A stretch of 64,000 nt of DNA from Ruegeria sp. AD91A (GTDB lineage: Bacteria; Pseudomonadota; Alphaproteobacteria; Rhodobacterales; Rhodobacteraceae). Positions 43,286 through 52,153 of the stretch are shown in pieces (the first letter of the stretch is position 1; each line of letters begins with the position of its first letter). Under the pieces are notes generated by a model that saw only the letters and a program-made list of their open reading frames with translations, had not been told where the DNA came from and made no database searches. A program made the position numbers and the translations under genes. The stretch is from contig NZ_CP031946.1 of the NCBI RefSeq assembly GCF_003443535.1, forward strand, positions 2,556,001 to 2,620,000. Direction: 5' to 3'.

Positions 43286-44083
43286 TCACTGCTGTGCGAC
43301 TTGCAACTGCACTGTCAATTGCTCGCCCGCTGCCCCAATTCTATTCCCTATTACCGGTGCGGCTTGGGCATAGTCCAGCCCGGTTGCGACGCGTACGTAT
43401 CGATCGTCAGGTGAGATCCCATTTGAAACGTCAAACCCCACCCAGCCAAGCCCGTCCAAATGCACTTCGGCCCAGGCATGGGTCGCATCCTGAAGTTCCG
43501 TTTCGTTCATCATTAAGTAACCCGATACATAGCGTGCTGGCACTCCAATCTGTCGTGCGCATGTAATGAAGATATGCGCATGGTCCTGACACACACCGCC
43601 CCCAGCTTTGAGTGCATCTTCAGCGCTCCAGCCCGGGTGCGAACTTCCAATTTCGTAAGCGACCTGAGCTCGAATTGTTTCGGACAGAGCATGTATCTGT
43701 TCCAGCGGTTCACCTTTGGGCAACGCGCTTATCAGTTCGGCAACCCCTTTCCCCGGCGTTGTCTGCGGGGTGCCCCTTTTGAATAGCCACAAAGGCGTCG
43801 ACCCTTCGTGGTGCCCCAAGACGCCATGGGTGTCTTCCACCTCGACAACGCCCTCAGAGATCAACGAGATACTTTGGGTGTTCGCGTCGAAACTGATCAA
43901 CTCCACGGTGTTGCGGTGATAGTCTTCAAATGTCAGTTCTTTGCGCCCGCCGGTAATTTGGGTGCTCCAACTTACAATGTTCTGATTGCGGAATGACTTT
44001 GGTGTCTTCCTCAGTTGCTGCAGCCCGAATGGAACTGGCGCGTCGTAATCGTATCGTGTCTCATGTCGAATGTGCAGTTTCAT
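43286..44083 (-). CDS. Transglutaminase-like cysteine peptidase/amidase
   Basis: 265 residues. N-terminal beta domain (MKLHIRHETRYDYDAPVPFG) followed by the papain-like core with the catalytic Cys in GGGVCQDHAHIFITCARQ, the His in THAWAEVHLDGLGW, and the Asp in VGFDVSNG. A standard partner of Anbu. In these clusters it may cleave or transfer an amide bond made by the ATP-grasp/alpha-E pair. Three to four bases from both neighbours. Confidence 0.9.
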   Translation of the reverse strand: MKLHIRHETRYDYDAPVPFGLQQLRKTPKSFRNQNIVSWSTQITGGRKELTFEDYHRNTVELISFDANTQSISLISEGVVEVEDTHGVLGHHEGSTPLWLFKRGTPQTTPGKGVAELISALPKGEPLEQIHALSETIRAQVAYEIGSSHPGWSAEDALKAGGGVCQDHAHIFITCARQIGVPARYVSGYLMMNETELQDATHAWAEVHLDGLGWVGFDVSNGISPDDRYVRVATGLDYAQAAPVIGNRIGAAGEQLTVQLQVAQQ

Positions 44084-44086
44084 TGG

Positions 44087-45028
44087 CTACTCGTAAAACC
44101 GATAATCGATTTCTATCTGACGGCTTAAGTTGCCGAGATCTGTCAGAAAATCCTGAATGTACTCATGCAGTCCGAGCTCGAAAATATCGGAGATTTTCTG
44201 ATCCAGGTATTTCTCGTAGAGAACTTTAGACGCCTCGCACGAAGGCCCGGCAAAGCCATAGTCTTTCTGCAGGTATGACAGGTTCTCCTGAATTTTTCTG
44301 CAGCAAAAGTGCAGGCTGCGAGGCATGCGCTGATCCAAGATTAGAAACTGGGCAATATCAGACGGCCGCGTTTTTTCTCCATGGGTCATTCGATACCCGC
44401 CACCCGCACCAACAGAGCGGAGGATGCTTTCCCATTGTATATTGTCCAGTGATGAGCCAACTGAAAAGGCCGTGGGCAAAAGAACATAGTACTTAACGTC
44501 GAGAATGCGCCCGGTATTGTCGGCCCGCTCGAGAAACGTACCAATACGGGTGAAGTCGAAAATGTCATTGCGCAGCATGGTTCCCAATGTGGCACCACGA
44601 ACCAAAGCCGCCTGTTGGCGAATAAGTTCCAGCGTTGCAGGCAAATCACGCTCATTCACACGGCGCTTCATGATTTCATCGATCTGCATCCAAGTGGAGT
44701 TTACTGCACTCCAGACGTCATGGGTCAACGCGGTTCGAACAAGGCGCGCGTTGTCTCGTGCCTGTTTGATGACTGACTTGATCGAGGATGGATTATCAGC
44801 ATCGCGCAGCACCCAATCCACCGCGTTGTCTTTTGAAACATCATCGTATTTGGCGTAGTACGCATCCAGAACTCCGGCCGTTTTCAGAACAGAGGCCCAT
44901 TCCTCAGCGGAGTTCTTAGTACGGGTCAACGCCATCCGCTGACCTGTTTCCAGCAGCCTAGCCGTGTTTTCCGCTCGCTCTAGGTACCGGGACATCCAAA
45001 ACAACCCACCTGCAGTTTTTCCCAGCAT
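44087..45028 (-). CDS. Alpha-E domain protein
   Basis: 313 residues, all-helical. The conserved start GLFWMSRYLERAENTARLLE is diagnostic, and FLERADNTGRILDVKYYVLL repeats the R-A-x-N-T pattern in the middle. Function unknown; always found with the circularly permuted ATP-grasp protein, where it is thought to take part in making or recognising a peptide-like product. Three bases after the ATP-grasp gene. Confidence 0.92.
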   Translation of the reverse strand: MLGKTAGGLFWMSRYLERAENTARLLETGQRMALTRTKNSAEEWASVLKTAGVLDAYYAKYDDVSKDNAVDWVLRDADNPSSIKSVIKQARDNARLVRTALTHDVWSAVNSTWMQIDEIMKRRVNERDLPATLELIRQQAALVRGATLGTMLRNDIFDFTRIGTFLERADNTGRILDVKYYVLLPTAFSVGSSLDNIQWESILRSVGAGGGYRMTHGEKTRPSDIAQFLILDQRMPRSLHFCCRKIQENLSYLQKDYGFAGPSCEASKVLYEKYLDQKISDIFELGLHEYIQDFLTDLGNLSRQIEIDYRFYE

Positions 45029-45030
45029 GG

Positions 45031-46449
45031 TCAGTCCTCCAGAACCCAGGTGTCTTTGGTCCCGCCACCCTGACTTGAGTTAACGACTAGAGATCCCTTC
45101 CTAAGCGCCACGCGGGTCAAACCGCCAGGGGTGATCTTGATCCCCTCGGGTGACACCAAAACGAACGGCCTTAGGTCAACATGTCTGGGCGCAAGTCCCG
45201 AGCGCGCAAAGATCGGAACCGTCGAAAGCGACAGCGTCGGCTGAGCAATGTAGTTCCCGGGCCGCGATTTGAGCTTGTCGCGGAACGCCGAAATCTCTTT
45301 CTTGCTGGCGGTCGGTCCGATCAACATTCCGTAGCCGCCAGACCCGTGTACTTCTTTCACAACAAGCTCGGACAGGTTGTCCAGCACGAAGGAGAGAGAC
45401 TCAGGATCACTGCAGCGCCAGGTTGGGACGTTTTGCAGCAAGGGCTTCTCACCCGTGTAGAATTCAACGATTTCAGGCATGTAGGAATAAATCGCCTTAT
45501 CGTCAGCAATACCGGTCCCCGGTGCGTTTGCGATTGTGATACCTCCTGCACGGTAAACGTCCAGGATACCTGGTACGCCCAAAGCGCTATCGGGGTTGAA
45601 ATTCAAAGGGTCCAGAAAGTCGTCATCTACCCGGCGGTAAAGTACGTCAATGGGCTTATAGCCTCTGGTGGTACGCATGCAGACCCGCCCATCGACAACG
45701 CGTAGGTCATGGCCTTCGACCAACTCCACGGCCATCTGATCAGCAAGAAACGCATGTTCGTAGTAGGCTGAATTATAGATGCCGGGGGTTAACACCGCGA
45801 CAGTAGGTTCTCCGTCTGCGAAAGCCGGTGCGCAGGCAGCAAGAGACCGCCTCAGATTACGGGGGTAGTCTGAAACATTCCGAACATTGGTTGCGCTAAA
45901 AAGCTCGGGGAACATCTTTAGCATCGTTTCCCGGTTCTCCAACATATAGCTGACCCCGGATGGCGTACGAGCATTGTCTTCCAGAACGAAAAACTCGTCT
46001 GGTCCGGTTCGCACCAGATCGACGCCGACAATGTGTGTATAGACCTGACCGGGCGGTGAGACACCAAGCATCTGCGGCAGGAAGGCCTCGTTTCCGGCAA
46101 TCATCTCTGCTGGCACACGCCCTGCCCGGACAATTTCTTGACGGTGATAAATGTCATGTAGGAATGCGTTGATTGCCCGCACCCTCTGTTCGATACCGCG
46201 TTCCAGCCGCTGCCACTCTCGTGCCGAAATGACACGCGGCACGATATCAAACGGTATCAATCGCTCCTCGGCCTCGACTTTGCCGTAAACATTAAAGGTG
46301 ATGCCAGTCAGCCTAAAAACCTCTTCGGCTTCGCGCTGTTTGGCCCTCAGTCGTGATGCGTCTTCAGCATTGAACCAACGGCCGATCTCTTCGTATGGAC
46401 CTTTGAGTGATCCATCGCCGTTGAACATTTCATCATAATACTCACTCAT
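45031..46449 (-). CDS. Circularly permuted type 2 ATP-grasp protein
   Basis: 472 residues, normal length. The N-terminal MSEYYDEMFNGDGSLKGPYE and FVLEDNARTPSGVSYMLENR are the family signatures, with E, D and N metal/ATP ligands in the latter. ELVVKEVHGSGGYGMLIGP is the ATP-grasp lid-like loop. Predicted to form an amide or amide-like bond using ATP. First gene of the four-gene Anbu operon. Confidence 0.92.
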   Translation of the reverse strand: MSEYYDEMFNGDGSLKGPYEEIGRWFNAEDASRLRAKQREAEEVFRLTGITFNVYGKVEAEERLIPFDIVPRVISAREWQRLERGIEQRVRAINAFLHDIYHRQEIVRAGRVPAEMIAGNEAFLPQMLGVSPPGQVYTHIVGVDLVRTGPDEFFVLEDNARTPSGVSYMLENRETMLKMFPELFSATNVRNVSDYPRNLRRSLAACAPAFADGEPTVAVLTPGIYNSAYYEHAFLADQMAVELVEGHDLRVVDGRVCMRTTRGYKPIDVLYRRVDDDFLDPLNFNPDSALGVPGILDVYRAGGITIANAPGTGIADDKAIYSYMPEIVEFYTGEKPLLQNVPTWRCSDPESLSFVLDNLSELVVKEVHGSGGYGMLIGPTASKKEISAFRDKLKSRPGNYIAQPTLSLSTVPIFARSGLAPRHVDLRPFVLVSPEGIKITPGGLTRVALRKGSLVVNSSQGGGTKDTWVLED

Positions 46450-47220
46450 GCTTTAAGTTTCACGCATAAATCAGAATTTTCAAGTCATTCAGGCTTGGTT
46501 GGATGCTGCCTCGGGAAGTAGCGTCTAATTTTCAGGCTAAATGGATAATGTGATGATCTTAACAAGATGGCGTTATTCGTGTTTCCAGTTGAAGTCACAT
46601 TCATAGTTTTGCGCTCAACAGCATCTTGCTTTGTGCTGAATCTGAACGTCCGGATTTGGGCTCGAAACAGACGTTCGCTGCACTCGGTGTGGACGACCGC
46701 TATGCGGACAAACCTGTCATTGATCGCTGAAAGGTCACCGACAACTCCCGGCCCAAAGCAGTCTTTTGTGCAATTGACCGCGAAAGGCAGCTTTGAACAC
46801 AAAGTGAGCTTTTGATAGTGGAGCGTTCGTCTCCAGCGACAGGAAAAAAGCCTCTCTGGTCGGGTATGCTGGCACGGTCGGTAATCTCGGATTGGATATA
46901 CTAGGATTTTAGTTCACGGTTCCGTCGAGCATACTGGTTTCAGCCGCAACACGATGCTTTGCGGCGAACAAGAGTTCCTCAGAACTGGCGTAAGATGGCC
47001 AGAGGGCGGCTAATCATTAGGTTAAGCCTTTAAAGAGAAATAGTTTAAAGTCATTATTCTTCCGCTTCTCCAACATTTGAAATCTTGTATCGGAATAGGT
47101 TTTGAGCTTTGATTCAGCAAGTCTATGCAAAAATACGCCCCTCCCGGCTGATAGCTGCGCGAAAAGGTTGCCAAGTTAAATCCGGCTAGCCACATTGGGC
47201 AGGAAACGCCCTTTAGCCAG
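46450..47220. other. Intergenic region with a degenerate repeat
   Basis: Between the Anbu operon and the LuxR gene, transcribed away from each other, so both promoters lie here. Positions 46636-46810 carry GGATTTGGGCTCGAAACAG and GACGTTCGCTGC, a diverged copy of the dispersed repeat family, followed by GACCGCTATGCGGACAAAC and GGCCCAAAGCAGTC. No gene is convincing. Confidence 0.5.
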
Positions 47221-48006
47221 GTGGGATACTTGGGAAAGTCCGAAAAGCCAACTTACGCGGAAGACGTCGCCGGGGCGATCAGGGCTGTAGGCACGTCCAG
47301 TTTTATGCCGGAATTGTTGAACCTCATGCGCGAGGCAGCTTCGTTCAAGGGCGCGTTTGTCAGCCTTTTGAACCCGGGAAAAGCGCCCGAACATGTCTAT
47401 GACAATGTGCGTTCGGAACGTCGCTCGGTTGTTGTCGACCGATGGCTTGATCGCGCCTGGCTGCTGGACCCATTTGTTGTTCGTTTCATTGGTGAACGCC
47501 ACGAACCAGTGATGGTATTAAGAGACGTTACACCGGACAGGTTTGCCAATTCCGACTACTTTCGGATCTACTACAAATCCCTGTTTCTGACGGATGAGAT
47601 CGGGGTGTTCGTAGCAATAGCAAATGGCACCTTGTTTCTTTCTCTCGGTCCTTCCGAGGGAAAAACCCGGTTCACGCGGCGGGATGTCGAACGGTTGACT
47701 GACCTGCACCCGATCATATCGGCGCTTTGCGAGCAGCACTTCCATCGCAACCCCTCGTCAGGCCGACTCGACGAGAGCGAGGTCGATTTCGACGGGGTAA
47801 TCGACAAGGTTTGCAAAGGTTTGACACATCGGGAGATCGAGGTCGTGCAGTTCCTTTTGCGCGGGCACTCGACGCGGTCCATTGCGCTTTTGCTGGATGT
47901 TTCCCCGGCGACGATCAAAGTGCATCGCAAGAACATCTATAGAAAGCTGCACATATCTTCCCAGTCTGCCCTGTTTTCAATGTTTCTGCATTCGGCAAAC
48001 GATTAG
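47221..48006 (+). CDS. LuxR-family regulator (autoinducer-domain-like N-terminus)
   Basis: 261 residues. Start GTG 47221 has no strong site; a later ATG at 47305 is possible. The C-terminal HTH is clear: LTHREIEVVQFLLRGHSTRS, IALLLDVSPATIKVHRKNIY and RKLHISSQS. The N-terminus has an alpha/beta region (FVVRFIGERHEPVMVLRDV) not closely like acyl-homoserine-lactone receptors. It is upstream of and in the same direction as the polyamine-type ABC operon; an operator-like repeat lies between, so it is the probable regulator of that operon. Confidence 0.82.
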   Translation: MGYLGKSEKPTYAEDVAGAIRAVGTSSFMPELLNLMREAASFKGAFVSLLNPGKAPEHVYDNVRSERRSVVVDRWLDRAWLLDPFVVRFIGERHEPVMVLRDVTPDRFANSDYFRIYYKSLFLTDEIGVFVAIANGTLFLSLGPSEGKTRFTRRDVERLTDLHPIISALCEQHFHRNPSSGRLDESEVDFDGVIDKVCKGLTHREIEVVQFLLRGHSTRSIALLLDVSPATIKVHRKNIYRKLHISSQSALFSMFLHSAND

Positions 48007-48008
48007 TC

Positions 48009-48050
48009 GTACCCCTTTGGGGGTACAAATCACACCGCCCTTTGGGGGTA
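48009..48050. promoter_or_regulatory. Paired CCCTTTGGGGGTA repeats, candidate operator
   Basis: A hairpin-like palindrome GTACCCCTTTGGGGGTAC (48009-48026) is followed by a second copy of its right part. The 13-base run CCCTTTGGGGGTA occurs at 48013-48025 and again at 48038-48050, exactly 25 bases apart. It lies just after the LuxR stop and about 70-110 bases before the ABC ATPase start. The arrangement fits a pair of regulator-binding sites; it could also be a terminator for the LuxR gene, but no T run follows. Confidence 0.55.
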
Positions 48051-48120
48051 TTCACAGGGTAAGTCTCCCGGCTCTAAGCTGATTCTACATATCAACAAGT
48101 TCGGGTGTCCGGATCAGACC

Positions 48121-49182
48121 ATGATCGACGTAAAGAATGTGACAAAACGTTTTGGCGAAGGTCAGGCGGCCGTGACGGCTCTGGGGGACGTGTCGCTGAC
48201 CATTCCCGAAGGAAGCTTTTTCACGCTTTTGGGCCCGTCAGGTTGTGGCAAGACGACACTACTGCGGCTGATCGCCGGGTTCGAGCTTCCAAGCGAAGGC
48301 GAAATAGCGCTGGACGGTGAGTCGATTGGCCATCTGGCACCCAACAATCGGCCCGTGAACACGGTGTTTCAGAACTACGCCCTGTTTCCGCACATGAGTG
48401 TGGCCCGCAATGTCGGGTTCGGCCTTGAGATGCTGAAAAGGCCGAAAGCCGAGATCGACAGCACCATCACTGAGATGTTGGACCTGGTGCAGCTGAGCGA
48501 GTTTGCAACGCGCCGGGTTGATCAATTGTCAGGCGGGCAGCAGCAGCGCGTGGCTTTGGCGCGCGCACTGGCGCCGCGCCCAAAGGTTCTGCTGCTGGAC
48601 GAACCCCTTTCTGCTCTGGACCTGAAACTTCGCAAAGGAATGCAGAGCGAGTTGAAGCGACTGCAGCATGAGACAGGCATTACGTTTGTTTTTGTCACGC
48701 ATGACCAGGGGGAAGCACTGGCGATGTCGGACCGGATCGCTGTGATGTCGGCAGGCTCGGTACGTCAGGTCGGCACACCGGAAGAGATTTACACAGCCCC
48801 GAAAAGCAGGTTCGTCGCGGATTTTATCGGGGACACCAACATCGTAAACGCTACGTTGCTTGGCTTTGACGGAGACGCGGCAAAAATCCGGTTTGGCGAA
48901 GGCAAACCACTCACGATTCACACTGCCAGCACCTTGCTCGAACCGGGCCCCGTACATGTCGCTCTGCGCCCCGAAACGATCCGTGTGGTCGAGGAGAGTG
49001 CCGAAACAGCGCTCTTGCGTGGCGAGGTCGTGGACAGCACCTATTTCGGGGCCGGGTCGCAAATGCTAGTGCGGCTGGAAGATGGTGTCAGTGTTCACGT
49101 CCAGGTTTTCACTCCGCGCCCCGTCGGATCGCGCGTCGGGCTCGAATGTGACACCTCCATGCTGCATGTGCTGGAAGACTGA
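48121..49182 (+). CDS. potA: Polyamine-type ABC transporter ATPase (PotA-like)
   Basis: 353 residues. Walker [12 protein letters not shown]-loop [20 protein letters not shown], signature [15 protein letters not shown], Walker [12 protein letters not shown] and switch His [20 protein letters not shown] are all normal. The C-terminus has the TOBE domain of spermidine/putrescine ATPases ([17 protein letters not shown]). Energises the two permeases downstream. The stop overlaps the next ATG by one base. Confidence 0.9.
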   Translation: MIDVKNVTKRFGEGQAAVTALGDVSLTIPEGSFFTLLGPSGCGKTTLLRLIAGFELPSEGEIALDGESIGHLAPNNRPVNTVFQNYALFPHMSVARNVGFGLEMLKRPKAEIDSTITEMLDLVQLSEFATRRVDQLSGGQQQRVALARALAPRPKVLLLDEPLSALDLKLRKGMQSELKRLQHETGITFVFVTHDQGEALAMSDRIAVMSAGSVRQVGTPEEIYTAPKSRFVADFIGDTNIVNATLLGFDGDAAKIRFGEGKPLTIHTASTLLEPGPVHVALRPETIRVVEESAETALLRGEVVDSTYFGAGSQMLVRLEDGVSVHVQVFTPRPVGSRVGLECDTSMLHVLED

Positions 49183-50138
49183 TGGCCGGCGTTGCACATA
49201 TCCCGCAGCCGGACGCCGCGTCGAGATTGCTTGCGGCGCAGGCCGAGCGCGCGCGTCAAAGACGCAGAACGCGGCTTTTCCTGCTGGCCCCGGCGCTCGG
49301 GATTATCGGTATCTTTGGACTGTTCCCGCTCTCTATCGCCCTGGTTTACTCGTTCCTTGAACCCGGGACCTATGGCGGCGTTGAATGGACGTTCTCTTAC
49401 GACGCCTATGTGCAGTTCCTGTTCGAGCGGGATATTTTTGATGACACGCTGACCTTTAACAGCGCCTATCTTCAGATCTTCGGGCGTTCCTTTGGTCTTG
49501 CCATCACTACTATGACTGGAACCCTGCTCCTTGGGTTTCCTGTTGCTTACTTCATTGCGGCCCGTCCACAGGAACAACGCAATTTCTGGCTGTTCGCCAT
49601 CACTCTGCCGTTTTGGACAAACCTGTTGATCCGTACGTACTCAATGCTTCTGATCGTACGGGACGAGGGTTTTGTGAACCTGACGCTGATGAACATCGGC
49701 CTGATCAGCGAGCCGATCGAGATGTTGTACACCGATGGCGCGGTACTGGCCGGGCTGGTCTACAGCTACCTGCCTTTCATGATCCTCCCGATCTATGCCT
49801 CGCTGGAGAAGTTCGACTTTTCGCTGCTTGAGGCAGGGCATGATCTTTATGCTACACGCACGCAGGTTTTCCGCCACATCATTATACCGATTACCCGTCC
49901 GGGCATTGTCGCTGGCTGCGTTCTAGTGCTGATCCCGGCGCTTGGGGCCTACATCACGCCGGAACTGCTCGGCGGTGGTAAGAAACTGATGATCGGCAAC
50001 CTGATTGCCCTGCAGTTCGGTTCGGGCCGCAACTGGCCCTTTGGCGCCGCTGCTGCACTGATCCTGATGGCAGTCGTGTTAATCGCGCTTCTTGTCAGCT
50101 TGCGGGCAGGTGCTTCGAAGGAGAGTGGACATGGCTAA
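49182..50138 (+). CDS. potB: Polyamine-type ABC permease (PotB-like)
   Basis: 318 residues with about six helices, starting LFLLAPALGIIGIFGLFPLSIALVY after a charged N-terminus. The EAA loop is GHDLYATRTQVFRHIIIPITRPG, which contacts the ATPase. Lies between the ATPase and the second permease, with overlaps on both sides. Likely imports a polyamine or amide-bearing compound. Confidence 0.88.
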   Translation: MAGVAHIPQPDAASRLLAAQAERARQRRRTRLFLLAPALGIIGIFGLFPLSIALVYSFLEPGTYGGVEWTFSYDAYVQFLFERDIFDDTLTFNSAYLQIFGRSFGLAITTMTGTLLLGFPVAYFIAARPQEQRNFWLFAITLPFWTNLLIRTYSMLLIVRDEGFVNLTLMNIGLISEPIEMLYTDGAVLAGLVYSYLPFMILPIYASLEKFDFSLLEAGHDLYATRTQVFRHIIIPITRPGIVAGCVLVLIPALGAYITPELLGGGKKLMIGNLIALQFGSGRNWPFGAAAALILMAVVLIALLVSLRAGASKESGHG

Positions 50139-50961
50139 ACTGTCGTCACTCTTCCGGCCGCCGACAGACGCGCGCGAACTACGCCGGCAACCCCTGTTCA
50201 CCGGCGTGTCCTGGCTGGTTCTGTTGTTCCTCTACGCACCGATTGCCGTCCTGGTCGTGTTCTCGTTCAACGATAACCGCTCTGTTGTGCGCTGGACCGA
50301 GTTCAGCTTGCGCTGGTACGCGGCGGCCTTGGAAAACGATGACATCCGACGGTCGGCAATGATCTCGGTACAGGTCGCTCTCACCGCGACCGTGTTTTCC
50401 ACCATCATTGCCACAATGGCTGCACTGGCGACAACGCGCGGCGATGTTTATCGCGGCCGTTCTGCGGCTATTGCGCTGATAAACCAGCCCCTGATGATCC
50501 CCGAGATCGTCACGGCGATTGCGACGCTGGCCTTTTTTTCGATCCTGCGCCAGCTCACGGGTGTTACCGGGATCGGCTGGCTGATCCTCGCCCACACAGT
50601 TTTCTGCGTGCCCTTTGCTTACATGCCGATCCGCGCACGTTTGTCGGATTTGTCAGTGACCTACGAAGCAGCCGCCGCCGATTTGTACGCGACGCCCTGG
50701 CAGACATTCCGTTATGTGACGCTGCCTCTTTTGATGCCCGGTGTTATGGCGGGGGCGATGCTGGCCTTTGTAGTCTCTCTTGACGACGTCATCATCACGC
50801 TTCTGGTGGCCGGACCGGGTGAAACCACCTTGCCCATCTATATTCTGGGCCAAATCCGTCGCGGCGTAACGCCAGAAGTCAACGCCGTTTCGACCATCCT
50901 GATCGGAGTGACCATAGCCATGGTCGCCCTGACCTTCTTTCTGCAACGCAAAAGAAAATAA
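50131..50961 (+). CDS. potC: Polyamine-type ABC permease (PotC-like)
   Basis: 276 residues from ATG 50131, which has AAGGAGAG upstream; a longer in-frame extension to 50092 lies inside potB. About six helices (first: LVLLFLYAPIAVLVVFSF), with the EAA-type loop AAADLYATPWQTFRYVTLPL and the family-specific FSFNDN at the first helix end. Second pore subunit. Confidence 0.9.
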   Translation: MAKLSSLFRPPTDARELRRQPLFTGVSWLVLLFLYAPIAVLVVFSFNDNRSVVRWTEFSLRWYAAALENDDIRRSAMISVQVALTATVFSTIIATMAALATTRGDVYRGRSAAIALINQPLMIPEIVTAIATLAFFSILRQLTGVTGIGWLILAHTVFCVPFAYMPIRARLSDLSVTYEAAAADLYATPWQTFRYVTLPLLMPGVMAGAMLAFVVSLDDVIITLLVAGPGETTLPIYILGQIRRGVTPEVNAVSTILIGVTIAMVALTFFLQRKRK

Positions 50962-50968
50962 CAAGAAG

Positions 50969-50984
50969 CCCGCGCTGCTGCGGG
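50969..50984. terminator. GC-rich hairpin between potC and the binding-protein gene
   Basis: CCCGC and GCGGG enclose the loop GCTGCT, 8 bases after the potC stop. No T run follows, so it is more likely an RNA-stability or attenuating hairpin that lets the binding protein be made at another level. Such hairpins are common before solute-binding-protein genes. Confidence 0.5.
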
Positions 50985-51011
50985 ACGCCATCAATCTCAA
51001 CGGAGGACACA

Positions 51012-52043
51012 ATGAAATACACTCTTCTCAAAGCCGCAGCCATCTCGGCCCTGGCGTTCAGCGCGGCAGGAGCGCATGCCGAAGGCAAACTGAACATCTA
51101 TAACTGGGGGAACTACACCAACCCAGAGATGATCGAGAAATTCGAAGCCCAGTACGATATTGAGGTCACGCTGGACAGCTATGACAGCAATGAAACCATG
51201 CTGGCCAAGGTCAAAGAGGGCAACACCGGCTATGATGTTGTTGTTCCTGGCGACTACATGATCGCGATCATGGTAGGCGAAGGCTTACTGGCCGAGATCA
51301 ACGCTTCCGAAATGGACAACTTCAAGAACATGGACCCGAACTGGGTCGATGTATACTGGGATCCGGGTCGCAAGTATTCGGTCCCATATCAGTGGGGTAC
51401 GACCAGCTTTACGGTCGACAGCGCGGTCTACAGCGGTGACATAGACACGCTTGGCCTGATCTTCGATACGCCTGAAGAGCTTAAGGGCCGTATCAACATG
51501 CTGAATGACATGAATGATGTGATCAACGCCGGCCTGCGCTACCTAGGCTATCCGCGCTGCAACTCCAATCCCGATCAGATGAAAGATCTGATGGCACTGC
51601 TCGAGAATGCCAAGGGTGACTGGCGCACCATGGATTATGCGGTGATCGAAAAGCTGACGTCGAAAGATGTGGACCTGTCGCAAAGCTGGAACGGCGCGGC
51701 CATGCGCGCCCGGGCGGATCGCCCGACATTGCAGTACGCCTATCCAAAGGAGGGGTTCACCGGATGGATGGATAACGTCGCGGTTCTTGCCGACGCCCCC
51801 AACATGGAAAACGCAAAGCTCTTCGTGAACTTCATGATGGACCCGGAAAACGCTGCAATGACCTCGAACTTTGCGCGTTATGCCAACGGGATCAAAGGTT
51901 CCGAGGCATTCATGGATGCCGAGATGCTCGACGCGCCTGAAATCGTGATGCCTGCAGAGGCACCGGTACCCGACTTTGTGAAGCCTTGCGACCAAGACGT
52001 TGTGGACCTGTACAACAAGGTTTGGACTCGCCTTAAGCAATAA
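51012..52043 (+). CDS. potD: Periplasmic solute-binding protein of polyamine-type ABC (PotD/PotF-like)
   Basis: 343 residues with a signal peptide (MKYTLLKAAAISALAFSAAG, cleaved near AHA). Mature start GKLNIYNWGNYTNPEMIEKF is the family signature. VVVPGDYMIAIMVGEGLLAEIN and WGTTSFTVDSA are the usual ligand-contact regions. GGAGG lies upstream of the ATG. Last transporter gene; delivers the substrate to PotBC. Confidence 0.9.
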   Translation: MKYTLLKAAAISALAFSAAGAHAEGKLNIYNWGNYTNPEMIEKFEAQYDIEVTLDSYDSNETMLAKVKEGNTGYDVVVPGDYMIAIMVGEGLLAEINASEMDNFKNMDPNWVDVYWDPGRKYSVPYQWGTTSFTVDSAVYSGDIDTLGLIFDTPEELKGRINMLNDMNDVINAGLRYLGYPRCNSNPDQMKDLMALLENAKGDWRTMDYAVIEKLTSKDVDLSQSWNGAAMRARADRPTLQYAYPKEGFTGWMDNVAVLADAPNMENAKLFVNFMMDPENAAMTSNFARYANGIKGSEAFMDAEMLDAPEIVMPAEAPVPDFVKPCDQDVVDLYNKVWTRLKQ

Positions 52044-52060
52044 ACTTAAAAGTCACCTGT

Positions 52061-52107
52061 GGTCGGCCCATCTCTGGTCGGGCCGACCCCTTCCAAAGTT
52101 TTTTTTA
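52061..52107 (+). terminator. Terminator-like hairpin after the binding-protein gene
   Basis: GGTCGGCCC pairs with GGGCCGACC across a 10-base loop, followed after 8 bases by eight T in a row. It can stop part of the transcript between the transporter and the two hydrolase genes downstream. Confidence 0.65.
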
Positions 52108-52153
52108 ACCTGACTGCGGCCACTGTTTGGGTCGCCTTGCGGGAGCATGGAAA

